From Mesorhizobium sp. 1M-11 (lineage in GTDB: Bacteria; Pseudomonadota; Alphaproteobacteria; Rhizobiales; Rhizobiaceae), in contig NZ_LJSD01000037.1 of the NCBI RefSeq assembly GCF_001303895.1, positions 62,001 to 126,000 on the forward strand: DNA of 64,000 nucleotides, read 5' to 3'. This document shows, piece after piece, positions 52,385-60,536 of the stretch (its first letter is position 1; every line of letters begins with the position of its first letter). The translations under genes were made by a program, and so were the position numbers. The notes below the pieces were generated by a model. It was given only the letters and a program-made list of their open reading frames with translations, was not told the DNA's origin and made no database searches.

Positions 52385-53050
52385 ATGTCTATCAACCACA
52401 AAATCACGCGGACGTCGGTTGCTGCGATCGGGCTTCTCGCTGTTCTCGGCACTGTTCCGGCTTTCGCTGCGGACGTCGTTGCGGAAGAGCCGCCGGCTCC
52501 GGCTCCTGTTGCCGAACTGCCGGTTGCCTCCTGGGCCGGAGCTTATGCCGGTGTGCAGCTCGGCTACGGCTTCGCAGGCCGCACCAAGGTCGAAGACTTC
52601 GACACCCGCATCAAGACCGACGGCTTCCTCGGCGGAGCTTTTGCCGGCTACAACTGGCAGCAGGACAGCTTCGTTTACGGTCTTGAGGGCGACCTCGGTT
52701 ACAACGGCACGAAGGGCTCGGAAAACGGCTTCAAGTCCAAGTCGGGCCTTGAAGGCTCGATCCGCGCTCGCCTGGGCTACACCGTCAGCCCCGATATCCT
52801 GCTTTACGGCACGGCCGGCGGTGCAGGCCAGGGCCTGAAGGTCACCGACGAGGTCACCGGTCTCAACGATCGTAAGACCATGTTCGGCTGGACCGCCGGT
52901 GTCGGTACCGACATCAAGTTCACTGAAAACGTGTTCGGTCGCGTTGAGTATCGCTACACCGACTACGGTTCCAAGGACTTTGACAACGGTATCGGCAAGG
53001 TCAAGAGCAGCGACAACCGCGTCCAGTTCGGCGTGGGTATGAAGTTCTGA
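52385..53050 (+). CDS. Outer-membrane beta-barrel protein (Omp25/31-like)
   Basis: A 221-residue outer-membrane protein: a signal peptide (residues 1-28, MSINHKITRTSVAAIGLLAV...AFA), a Pro/Ala/Glu-rich linker (about 30-48), and an eight-stranded barrel (about 50-221) with strands such as WAGAYAGVQLGYGFAG, GLEGDLGYNGTKG and VFGRVEYRYTDYG, ending in the C-terminal Phe for BAM recognition. The layout is that of Brucella Omp25/31 and rhizobial homologues. Codons look highly biased, as for an abundant protein. A strong terminator follows. Confidence 0.93.
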   Translation: MSINHKITRTSVAAIGLLAVLGTVPAFAADVVAEEPPAPAPVAELPVASWAGAYAGVQLGYGFAGRTKVEDFDTRIKTDGFLGGAFAGYNWQQDSFVYGLEGDLGYNGTKGSENGFKSKSGLEGSIRARLGYTVSPDILLYGTAGGAGQGLKVTDEVTGLNDRKTMFGWTAGVGTDIKFTENVFGRVEYRYTDYGSKDFDNGIGKVKSSDNRVQFGVGMKF

Positions 53051-53070
53051 TCGATTTCCGATTCAGCATG

Positions 53071-53099
53071 AAAAGCCGGGCGCAAGCCCGGCTTTTTTG
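53071..53099. terminator. Rho-independent terminator of porin gene (bidirectional)
   Basis: AAAAGCCGGGC-GCAA-GCCCGGCTTTTTT: a perfect 11-bp stem, 4-nt loop and T-run, 20 bp after the stop. The left A-run allows it to end the convergent GST transcript too. Confidence 0.92.
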
Positions 53100-53147
53100 T
53101 TCGATGCGCACCCGAACGAGCTGAACGACAACCAGACGGCCTTCAGC

Positions 53148-53744
53148 TCAGGCCGGCACGCATCCCTTCAGTTCCGGAAACTTCTCGTCGAAGCGCGCCG
53201 CCCAGCGCAGCAGCCTGCCTCGCCCCTTTTCCCATTTGCCAGCGAAACGCAAAGACAGATAGCCAAGCGCCGCACGCAGTGCGATTTGGCCGACGGTGAT
53301 TTTTTTCGGCAGCTTGGGTGGATTGGCGTTCAGGCTGTCGAGAGCCCGGGTGATCTTGGCCCATTGCCGGTCCAGCCAAGGTTGGAACACCTTGTCGTCG
53401 GGCCGCACCCTGCGTTCATAGACCATCGATAGCGCCGAATCACAGATGCCATCCGCCAACGCTTCCAGCACCTCGGCTTCAATGCGCTTTTCGGGGTTGC
53501 GCGGAAACAGCACGTTCTTGGCCTGCCGGTTAAGATACTGGGTGATGGCACGGCTATCGAAGATCGACTGGCCGCTTTCCAAAATCAGCACCGGGATCTT
53601 GCCCAGCGGATTGGCAGCGATCAGATCTGCCGGGTCCTCTTCCGTCTTGACGGGTTTCAATTCCAACACGATGCCGGCATAGGCCGCCGCCATGCGGACC
53701 TTGGAACTGTATGGCGAAGCGGTTGCATAGAGCAGGCTGGGCAT
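53148..53744 (-). CDS. Glutathione S-transferase family protein
   Basis: A 198-residue GST-like protein: the N-terminal thioredoxin-like domain starts PSLLYATASPYSSKVRMAAAYAGI (a Ser at the usual catalytic site, residues near 10-13) with NPLGKIPVLILESGQSIFDSRAITQYLN holding the cis-Pro and glutathione-binding Ser; a helical C-terminal domain follows. It is convergent with the porin gene. Substrate unknown. It is unrelated in context to the GST at 31938. Confidence 0.9.
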   Translation of the reverse strand: MPSLLYATASPYSSKVRMAAAYAGIVLELKPVKTEEDPADLIAANPLGKIPVLILESGQSIFDSRAITQYLNRQAKNVLFPRNPEKRIEAEVLEALADGICDSALSMVYERRVRPDDKVFQPWLDRQWAKITRALDSLNANPPKLPKKITVGQIALRAALGYLSLRFAGKWEKGRGRLLRWAARFDEKFPELKGCVPA

Positions 53745-53843
53745 GATGTCCTCATTGGAATTGGGTGCCCGGATCTCGGCCGCGCGCCAAGACCGAACAC
53801 GGGTGCGATGCCCACTGATGAGCGGAGTGAGAGCCAGATGAAA

Positions 53844-53875
53844 TTCCGGAAAACGCCTCTGCCGAGGCGTCGGAA
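53844..53875 (-). terminator. Hairpin terminator of the secreted hypothetical gene
   Basis: ACGCCTC-TGCC-GAGGCGT inner stem with an outer TTCCG / CGGAA pair. On the minus strand it is followed by TTTTCC, and it begins 4 bp after the stop of the gene at 53879-54316. Confidence 0.6.
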
Positions 53876-53878
53876 TCG

Positions 53879-54316
53879 TTAGCGCAGAACGCGGCAGGCA
53901 CCGTCATAGACATGCCAGCGATCGAAGCCCGAAACGCAGAACTCGACATTGTCGCCAACGCCAGCAAAGCCCTGCCCTTCCTCGATCAGATACCAGATGC
54001 TGCGCTCATGCCCATCGGAGAGAATGACCCTTGCATCGCAATAACGACGGCCTATCGGCCAGTTATCCTCCGCCGGCTGATAACGGCGCTCGTTGATGCG
54101 ACGGAAATCGGTAATCTGCACGTCAGGCAGATTCGGCACGTTGCGGACCTGGTGCGCAAAGCGGCTGCTGATCTTGTTGAGCACCCAAGCTTCCCCGCAC
54201 ACGCCCGGATCGCCCGAATAGCTGGACAGATCGGCAGCTTGCGCCGCCGGAGCAACGGTCAGGACAGAACCCAGGCCAATCAACCCGGCAAGGAGAGATT
54301 TGAACAAGTGAGTCAT
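53879..54316 (-). CDS. Secreted hypothetical protein
   Basis: A 145-residue exported protein with a signal peptide (residues 1-28, SLLAGLIGLGSVLTVAPAAQAA). The mature part (from DLSSYSGDPGVCGEAWVLNKISSRFAHQVRNVPNLPD) has four cysteines (CGEA, CDAR, FCVSG, CRVLR), consistent with two disulfides. Similar small periplasmic proteins are common in rhizobia without a known function. It has a terminator directly downstream. No Pfam-type family is named with confidence. Confidence 0.75.
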   Translation of the reverse strand: MTHLFKSLLAGLIGLGSVLTVAPAAQAADLSSYSGDPGVCGEAWVLNKISSRFAHQVRNVPNLPDVQITDFRRINERRYQPAEDNWPIGRRYCDARVILSDGHERSIWYLIEEGQGFAGVGDNVEFCVSGFDRWHVYDGACRVLR

Positions 54317-54407
54317 GGCGGCGCCTCATTTCTGATCGGCGGCACTGTGCGGATTTGCCGTCACACGGTCAAGCTGGGAAGTATTGGGCCTCGATCAAAT
54401 CCGATGC

Positions 54408-55262
54408 CTAACCATCCTCGCGCGCCAGCCAGTCGAGCCGCCAACCGGCAGCGGCTGGTTCGGCCATCGCCGCCTGCAGCGCAGGCAGGATCAGGCGAAG
54501 GTCCTGCTCCAGGGTGAATGGCGGATTGACCACCACCATGCCAGTGCCGTCCAGTCGTTCGCTGTTCGAAGCCGGCCGCACCTCGAAAACGATGTCGAGC
54601 ACCTTGTTCATGCCGGATGCCGTCAGCCGATTGCGGAAATCGGCCACGCTGTGTCGATCCTTGATCGGATACCAGAGCGCATAGATACCGCCTGGCCAGC
54701 GTTTGTAAGCCTTTTCTACACCCGCTGCGAGACGATCGAACTCACCCTCCTGTTCAAAGGGAGGGTCGACGAGCACAAGCCCGCGCTTTTCCTTGGGCGG
54801 CAAGTGTGCGCCAAGCGCCAACCAGCCGTCCAGTTCGATAACACGCGTTTGAAAATCGCCTTCGGACTGCCCTTTCAGTCGGACGGCGTCCTGAGGGTGC
54901 AATTCGATCGCCGTCAGCCGATCCTGATTGCGCAGCAGGCGCCGTGCAAGCCATGGAGACCCCGGATAGAAGCGAATGCCGCCATCGGTGTTGCAGGCAT
55001 TGACTGCTTCGAGATAAGGCCCCAGCAAAACCGTCGCCTGTATGCCCGGGTCGATCCTGGCCACTCGACCGATGCCATCGCGCCATTCGCCCGTCTTCTG
55101 AGCTTCATTCGAGGAAAGATCATAAAGACCGATACCGGCATGGGTATCGATGACGCGAAACGGCTTCTCCTTGCGTTTCAAATATTCGATCAGCCGCACC
55201 AGCACGACGTGTTTGACCACGTCAGCGAAATTTCCGGCATGATAGGCATGGCGATAATTCAT
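54408..55262 (-). CDS. rlmJ: 23S rRNA (adenine(2030)-N6)-methyltransferase
   Basis: Methylates A2030 of 23S rRNA. The 284-residue protein has the RlmJ start MNYRHAYHAGNFADVVKHVVL (read as two blocks), the SAM-binding VIDTHAGIGLYDL, and the catalytic [DN]PPF motif in LVDPPFEQEGEFDRL (about 162-176). Length matches E. coli RlmJ (280). It lies 5 bp after the hypothetical gene on the same strand, so the two are probably co-transcribed. Confidence 0.95.
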   Translation of the reverse strand: MNYRHAYHAGNFADVVKHVVLVRLIEYLKRKEKPFRVIDTHAGIGLYDLSSNEAQKTGEWRDGIGRVARIDPGIQATVLLGPYLEAVNACNTDGGIRFYPGSPWLARRLLRNQDRLTAIELHPQDAVRLKGQSEGDFQTRVIELDGWLALGAHLPPKEKRGLVLVDPPFEQEGEFDRLAAGVEKAYKRWPGGIYALWYPIKDRHSVADFRNRLTASGMNKVLDIVFEVRPASNSERLDGTGMVVVNPPFTLEQDLRLILPALQAAMAEPAAAGWRLDWLAREDG

Positions 55263-55267
55263 AGCCT

Positions 55268-55885
55268 TCAGACGGCGCTTCCGCCCCTGCCCCAGCGCGG
55301 CTTCGGCGGAGTTTCGGGTTTGTCAGGACGTCGCGATCCGCCGAAACGGATCGCCAGTATCAGACCAATCGCCCCAAGCGCGATCAACCCGAAGCCGATC
55401 TGAATGGCCCGTCTGTCCGGAACGGCCGCACCGGTACGCAACACCAGGTCCACTGCCTTGATCTGGATGTTATCGGCATCGCCATATCCGAGGGTGAAGA
55501 CATAGGTGCCTGCTTCCTCGACCTCGATCAGTCCTGCTTCGTCACGGAACACCTTGTCGGTCAACTGCGGGCTTTGTTCGCGTGGCGTCGGATTGCCGCT
55601 GAAACTCAGCCGTTCCGCAAGCACGGTTCGATTGCCGGCGGCAGCTGTCAGCGTCAGCACGGTACGATCAAAGGCCAGGATGCGATCTGCATTGCTCGTC
55701 AGATCGACAAAGACCCGGACCGGTCCGGTTCCAGCCTTCAGCGATACCGTTACCGGCTTGAAGCGGCCGTCCTGATAGGCATGCCAGGTGCCAAGCTCTT
55801 CGCCGGAAAAGCTTCGAACGGCCCAAGGATAGATGAAACCGAGGGCGACGCCGGCCAGGATAACGAGCAGAAACAGTTTGCGCAT
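55268..55885 (-). CDS. Hypothetical bitopic envelope protein
   Basis: A 205-residue protein with an N-terminal membrane segment (about 3-19), a periplasmic beta-rich domain (about 30-155; RVFVDLTSNADRILAFDRTVLTL), a second membrane segment (about 160-182) and a basic Pro-rich tail (SRRPDKPETPPKPRWGRGG). I recognise no named family. It is 38 bp downstream of holC and 5 bp before rlmJ, in a run of minus-strand genes. Confidence 0.65.
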   Translation of the reverse strand: MRKLFLLVILAGVALGFIYPWAVRSFSGEELGTWHAYQDGRFKPVTVSLKAGTGPVRVFVDLTSNADRILAFDRTVLTLTAAAGNRTVLAERLSFSGNPTPREQSPQLTDKVFRDEAGLIEVEEAGTYVFTLGYGDADNIQIKAVDLVLRTGAAVPDRRAIQIGFGLIALGAIGLILAIRFGGSRRPDKPETPPKPRWGRGGSAV

Positions 55886-55923
55886 GGCTCAGCCCATAGA
55901 ACGCTGCGCGTACCCACGCAATC

Positions 55924-56373
55924 TCATGCTTTCCGCTCCCAGCGCCGGTCCGCCGTCTGCTGCCAATAGGTCACGGTGTGGCCAGCACCCTTCATGTCCT
56001 TCCAGTGGCCGCGCGCAGCCTCGACCTGGCCTGCATCATGCCCATCGAACAGGAAAACAGCGCGATCGTAGCCGGACAAGTCAGGAGGCGTGGCGGCATC
56101 CACGAGGAAGCGGATCTGCGCCGTATTGGGGTTCATTTCCCCTGTGGTGAGAAGGATAGGCTGTTCAGCCGGATAAGGCTCGCGATCGGTTGCATGCGCC
56201 AGGAAGCCGTCGTCACGATACACCCACAGATGTTGGTCCAGCGCATCTCTGCGCTCCTCCGTGCCCGTCTGCACGACGACCCGCCAGCCGCGGTCGACGC
56301 TGCGCTCGAGCAGGCCCGGCAACGCCTCCTCCAGCGTCGACTCGGTCAGATGATAGAACAGCACTTCGGCCAT
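55924..56373 (-). CDS. holC: DNA polymerase III subunit chi
   Basis: A 149-residue chi subunit that links the clamp loader to single-strand-binding protein. It starts MAEVLFYHLTESTLEEALPGLLERSVDRGWRV and contains LWVYRDDGFLAHA and RAVFLFDGHD, typical of HolC. It begins 3 bp after the pepA stop; the pepA-holC order is widely conserved in Proteobacteria. Confidence 0.94.
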   Translation of the reverse strand: MAEVLFYHLTESTLEEALPGLLERSVDRGWRVVVQTGTEERRDALDQHLWVYRDDGFLAHATDREPYPAEQPILLTTGEMNPNTAQIRFLVDAATPPDLSGYDRAVFLFDGHDAGQVEAARGHWKDMKGAGHTVTYWQQTADRRWERKA

Positions 56374-56376
56374 CGA

Positions 56377-57870
56377 TCAGGCTTCGTAGTGGTCGCGCAC
56401 CAACCGGTCGAGCAGCCTGACGCCAAAGCCGGAACCCCAGGACTGGTTGATCTCGCTCGCCGGCGCACCCATCGCGGTACCAGCAATATCAAGATGTGCC
56501 CACGGCGTTTCCTTGACGAAGCGCTGCAGGAATTGAGCGGCGATAATGGCGCCGCCATACCGTCCGCCGATGTTCTTCATGTCGGCGTTCTTTGAGTCGA
56601 TCAGCTTGTCGTATTCGCTGCCGAGCGGCATGCGCCACAGCTTCTCTTGTGTGGCGGCACCGGCCTGCAACAATTGCCCGGCAAGCTCATCGTCATTGGA
56701 AAACAGCCCGGCATGGTGCTGACCGAGCGCCACCATGATCGCGCCTGTCAACGTGGCAAGATTGATCATCAATCGAGGTTCGAAGCGGTTGCTGCAGTAC
56801 CAGAGCGCGTCAGCGAGCACCAGGCGACCCTCGGCGTCGGTATTAAGCACCTCGATGGTCTGGCCGGACATCGAGGTAACGATGTCGCCAGGCCGCTGAG
56901 CATGACCGTCGACGCTGTTTTCCACTAACCCGAGGATGCCGACGACATTGGCTTTCGCCTTGCGAACTGCGAGTGCGTGCAACAGGCCTGTGACGGCCGC
57001 TGCACCGCCCATATCGCCCTTCATGTCCTCCATGCCCGACGCCGGCTTCATCGAATTGCCGCCAGTATCGAAGGTCACGCCCTTGCCGACGAAGGCAAGC
57101 GGCTTGTCCTTGGCCTTGCCGCCGTTCCATTGCAGCACCGCGAGACGGGCACCACGCGGCGAACCCTGCGCCACGCCGAGCAGGGAGCCCATGCCGAGCT
57201 TCTTCATTTCCTTCTCGGTCAGGATCTCGACCTTGACGCCCAGCGCTTCCAATTGTTTGGCTCGCTCGGCAAATTCGATAGGCCCCAGCGCGTTCGCCGG
57301 CTCGTTGACCAGGTCGCGCGCGATAGTCACACCATCGACAACGGCTTCGAGCTCAGCGAATGCCTTCTTGGCAGCTGCCGGATTTACCGTCTGGATGGTG
57401 ATCTTGGTCGCGGTCCTGGCGTCATCCTTGCCGTCGTCGCCTTTCTTCGTCTTGTATTTGTCGAAGGAATAGGCCCGCAGCAGAATGCCCGCGGCAATGC
57501 CTGCAGCTTCGGCACCATCTGTCTCGACGCCTGGCAGATCAACCACGATGACTGCTTCTTTGGCCTTGCGCAGCAATGTCGCCACGTGCCCACCGAGTTT
57601 CAGCCACGCATATTCATCCAGTGCCGATGATTTGCCGGTACCGACCACCACCAACCTGTCGAGCGCGGTGCCTTCGGGTGCGAAGATCTCGGCGGAAGTG
57701 CCGAATTTTCCTAAAAAATCCGCCGCAGGCAGCACCCTTGCCAGGGCATTGGCAGGATCATGTGCCTTGGCACGTTCGGAAAGCCCCGCTTCTTCCGCGG
57801 AAAGCACGAAGGCTGCGCCCTTCTTGACGGTGGCGAATTTGGCAAAGGCAATCGTGGGTCGGGCAGCCAT
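56377..57870 (-). CDS. pepA: Leucyl aminopeptidase
   Basis: A 497-residue M17 aminopeptidase (cytosol aminopeptidase). Metal and catalytic residues are in [23 protein letters not shown], the M17 signature [14 protein letters not shown] and [10 protein letters not shown]; the fold ends DIAGTA...[14 protein letters not shown] 57870 is used; an upstream in-frame start (57945) has no family match. It is first in the pepA-holC unit. In some bacteria PepA also binds DNA; no evidence here. Confidence 0.96.
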   Translation of the reverse strand: MAARPTIAFAKFATVKKGAAFVLSAEEAGLSERAKAHDPANALARVLPAADFLGKFGTSAEIFAPEGTALDRLVVVGTGKSSALDEYAWLKLGGHVATLLRKAKEAVIVVDLPGVETDGAEAAGIAAGILLRAYSFDKYKTKKGDDGKDDARTATKITIQTVNPAAAKKAFAELEAVVDGVTIARDLVNEPANALGPIEFAERAKQLEALGVKVEILTEKEMKKLGMGSLLGVAQGSPRGARLAVLQWNGGKAKDKPLAFVGKGVTFDTGGNSMKPASGMEDMKGDMGGAAAVTGLLHALAVRKAKANVVGILGLVENSVDGHAQRPGDIVTSMSGQTIEVLNTDAEGRLVLADALWYCSNRFEPRLMINLATLTGAIMVALGQHHAGLFSNDDELAGQLLQAGAATQEKLWRMPLGSEYDKLIDSKNADMKNIGGRYGGAIIAAQFLQRFVKETPWAHLDIAGTAMGAPASEINQSWGSGFGVRLLDRLVRDHYEA

Positions 57871-58252
57871 GAGATCCTGCTTGGTTGAACGCTTGAAACG
57901 AGGGGCGACCTTTCGCGCTTTTCGATCGTTTGGCAAGACCGGCAAACCTTGAGCCGATACATGGGGATAAGCTCACTCCGCGTGCTGCGGTCTCCTGTCA
58001 CCGGGCCAATGAATGGACGATTTGGCTGACGGCGACCCTTGACGATCGACAGCAGGTCACACAAATGTCTGGCGCAAACCGCTGTTAACCATACCTATTC
58101 GCCTTTTCTTATCCATTCCCGACCAGAGTCGGCGCCACCGGACATGACGACTTGAAACGGAACCAAACCAGGCCGGTTGTATGGGTGTCACCGGAAAGAT
58201 AACGTCTAGAGCTGCGACACCCGTCGAGATCAATCGAGAAGAACTGCCCTGA
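57871..58252. other. Divergent intergenic region pepA/lptF, no gene found
   Basis: A 382-bp region of ordinary composition. It should carry the pepA-holC and lpt operon promoters. A TTGACG at about 58037 has only a weak partner, CAAATG, 17 nt away. No RNA gene, repeat or clear operator was seen. Confidence 0.4.
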
Positions 58253-59452
58253 ATGAAGGTCGCCGAGCTCTATATCTTCCGGCGCGCGCTCTCGCTCTTT
58301 CTTGCAGCGTTGGCGTGGACGCTGGCGATTGTCTGGACGACGCAGGTTCTCACACGTATCAACCTGGTAACCGACAACGGGCAATCTGCGTTAAGTTTCT
58401 TCCAGGTTGCGGCACTCATTCTGCCGACGATCATCCCGATCGTCGTCCCCTTCGCGCTCATCGTGGCGGTGGCGCAGACGCTCAGCGTCATGAATTCCGA
58501 TTCGGAGCTGGTGGTGATCAACGCCGCCGGCGCCTCGCGCATGACCGTCGTCAAGCCGATCCTTATCCTCGCGCTGATCGCGAGCGTCATCTCCTTCGTC
58601 GTCGACAACGGCGTTGAACCCTATGCCCGCCAGAAGAATCGCGAGCTGATCGCCAGCGCACGCGCCGACTTTCTGTCGCTGATCATCCAGGAAGGAACCT
58701 TCCGCAAGGTGGAAGACGGCCTGTTCGTGCAGATCGGCGAACGCTTTGCCGACGGCGGCTTGGGCAGCATCTTCGTGGCCGATTCCCGTCAGGAAGGCAC
58801 GGATCTCGTCTATTACGCCAAGACCGGCGCGGTTATCGACAAGGGCAACGAAAAAGTGCTCCTGATGAATGACGGCGTGGTGCATCGCAGGGCACCCGCC
58901 GGCGACGTTTCGGTCATTCGTTTCACGTCCTACGCCTTCGATCTGTCGGCTTTTGCGACTGCAGCGCAGGCAACGCTCTATCCGAAGGACCAGACGACAC
59001 AATACCTGCTCAATCCTGATCCCAACGACCGCTATTACCAGCAGGCGCCAGACCAGTATCGCGCCGAGCTCGCATTGCGTTTCTCCGAATGGGCTTATTC
59101 TCTTGCCTTCGCGATGATCGCTCTTGCCGTCGCCGGCGACGCGCGCTCGCACCGCGAGGCTCGCATCCACCCACTGATCACGGCAATCTGCATCGCGCTG
59201 TTCGTGCGCTGGCTGGGTTTCTTCGCCGCCGGCAAGGCCAATACCAATCCACTCTACAATTATCTGGTGATCGCAGTGCCCTTTGGCGCCTCGGCCGTGG
59301 CCGGTTGGGTCATCTTTTCCAATCGACGGATGGAATTGCCGTCAAGTTGGGCCGACTGGCTGACGAACATGTTCAGCCGTTTTGGCGAAATCGGCATCCG
59401 CCTGAGGCTTTGGTGGGCTAGCCGCGGCACGACCCGTCAGGGGAATTCCTGA
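58253..59452 (+). CDS. lptF: LPS export ABC transporter permease LptF
   Basis: One half of the inner-membrane LptFG channel that extracts LPS for transport to the outer membrane. The 399-residue protein begins MKVAELYIFRRALSLFLAALAWTLAIVWTTQVLTRIN and has six membrane segments around a periplasmic beta-jellyroll (about 120-270). AGDARSHREARIHPLI near the last segments is a family block. Its TGA overlaps the lptG ATG by 1 bp. Confidence 0.95.
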   Translation: MKVAELYIFRRALSLFLAALAWTLAIVWTTQVLTRINLVTDNGQSALSFFQVAALILPTIIPIVVPFALIVAVAQTLSVMNSDSELVVINAAGASRMTVVKPILILALIASVISFVVDNGVEPYARQKNRELIASARADFLSLIIQEGTFRKVEDGLFVQIGERFADGGLGSIFVADSRQEGTDLVYYAKTGAVIDKGNEKVLLMNDGVVHRRAPAGDVSVIRFTSYAFDLSAFATAAQATLYPKDQTTQYLLNPDPNDRYYQQAPDQYRAELALRFSEWAYSLAFAMIALAVAGDARSHREARIHPLITAICIALFVRWLGFFAAGKANTNPLYNYLVIAVPFGASAVAGWVIFSNRRMELPSSWADWLTNMFSRFGEIGIRLRLWWASRGTTRQGNS

Positions 59453-60534
59453 TGGGTTGGACACTCGGCCGCTACTTCTTCTTCCGCTACCTGGGGATCA
59501 CCATCTGGATCTTCCTGGGGCTGTTTGCGCTGGTCTTTCTGATCGATTTCACCGAGTTGACGGGCCGCATCGCTGGTGTCCCCGGCTTCACATACCAGGC
59601 GGGTTTTGCCATCTCGGCGCTGCGCGTGCCGATGATCATGCTGCAGACCGTCCCTTTTGTCGGACTGTTCTCGGCCATGGCGACGCTGGTCTCGCTCAAT
59701 CGCAAATACGAGTTGGTGATCGCACGTTCCGCGGGTATCTCGGCCTGGCAGTTCCTGCTACCCTGCTGCATCGGCGCTTTGCTGTTCGGCGCCGTCGCCG
59801 TCGCGATCCTCAATCCGCTGGCCGCCTACGGCTTTTCCCAATCCGAAAGAATCGAAAGCGAACTGCGCTCAGGGACCTCCAACGATGTCTCTGCTGATTC
59901 AGCTCCATGGATCCGACAGAAGACCGCCGCCGACGATACGATCATCGGCGCTCGGGCAATCTTGAACCAGGGCCTGGAGATGGCGGACGCTGTCTTCTTC
60001 CTGCTCGACCAGCAGGGCAATATCGTCGAACGCAAGGATGCCAAGAAGGTGTTCCTGCGGGATGGCTATTGGGAACTGCAGGACGTCAGCATCCTCAAGG
60101 ACGGCAATGTCGAAAAGAAAACGACGGACCGATTGCCGACGGATTTGAAGCCGGAATTCGTACAGGAACGGCTGGCGCGGCCGGAAACAATTCCCTTTTA
60201 CGAGTTACCGCAAAAGATTGAAGTTGCTCGTTCCTTCGGGCTTAAGGCAAATGCATTCGCCATGCAGTTCGATTCGCTGGTGGCGATGCCTTTCCTTCTG
60301 GTTGCGATGACTCTGATCGCAGCAACCGTCTCGATGCGATTTGCGCGAATGGGACAATCTGCAACGATGATTCTGGGTGGCGTAGTCGCTGGGTTTCTGC
60401 TTTATGTTGTGTCTGTTTTGGTCAAAGCGTTTGGAGTGGCGGGATTCGTCCCGACCGTGGTAGCTGCATGGTTTCCGGTGGTCGTGGCGATGTTCTTCGG
60501 GGTGACGTTCCTGCTGTACAGGGAAGACGGTTAG
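59452..60534 (+). CDS. lptG: LPS export ABC transporter permease LptG
   Basis: The second half of the LPS-extracting channel, pairing with LptF and, through LptB (not in window), with ATP hydrolysis. The 360-residue protein starts MGWTLGRYFFFRYLGITIWIFL, carries the coupling-helix region LVSLNRKYELVIARSAGISAW (about 80-102), and has a C-terminal pair of segments (about 280-355). It overlaps lptF by 1 bp and stands 2 bp before lptD. Confidence 0.95.
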   Translation: MGWTLGRYFFFRYLGITIWIFLGLFALVFLIDFTELTGRIAGVPGFTYQAGFAISALRVPMIMLQTVPFVGLFSAMATLVSLNRKYELVIARSAGISAWQFLLPCCIGALLFGAVAVAILNPLAAYGFSQSERIESELRSGTSNDVSADSAPWIRQKTAADDTIIGARAILNQGLEMADAVFFLLDQQGNIVERKDAKKVFLRDGYWELQDVSILKDGNVEKKTTDRLPTDLKPEFVQERLARPETIPFYELPQKIEVARSFGLKANAFAMQFDSLVAMPFLLVAMTLIAATVSMRFARMGQSATMILGGVVAGFLLYVVSVLVKAFGVAGFVPTVVAAWFPVVVAMFFGVTFLLYREDG

Positions 60535-60536
60535 TG

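Noticed and set aside
58037..58066. Sigma-70 promoter for the lpt operon
   Set aside because: TTGACG is good but the partner CAAATG is too far from TATAAT to support a call.
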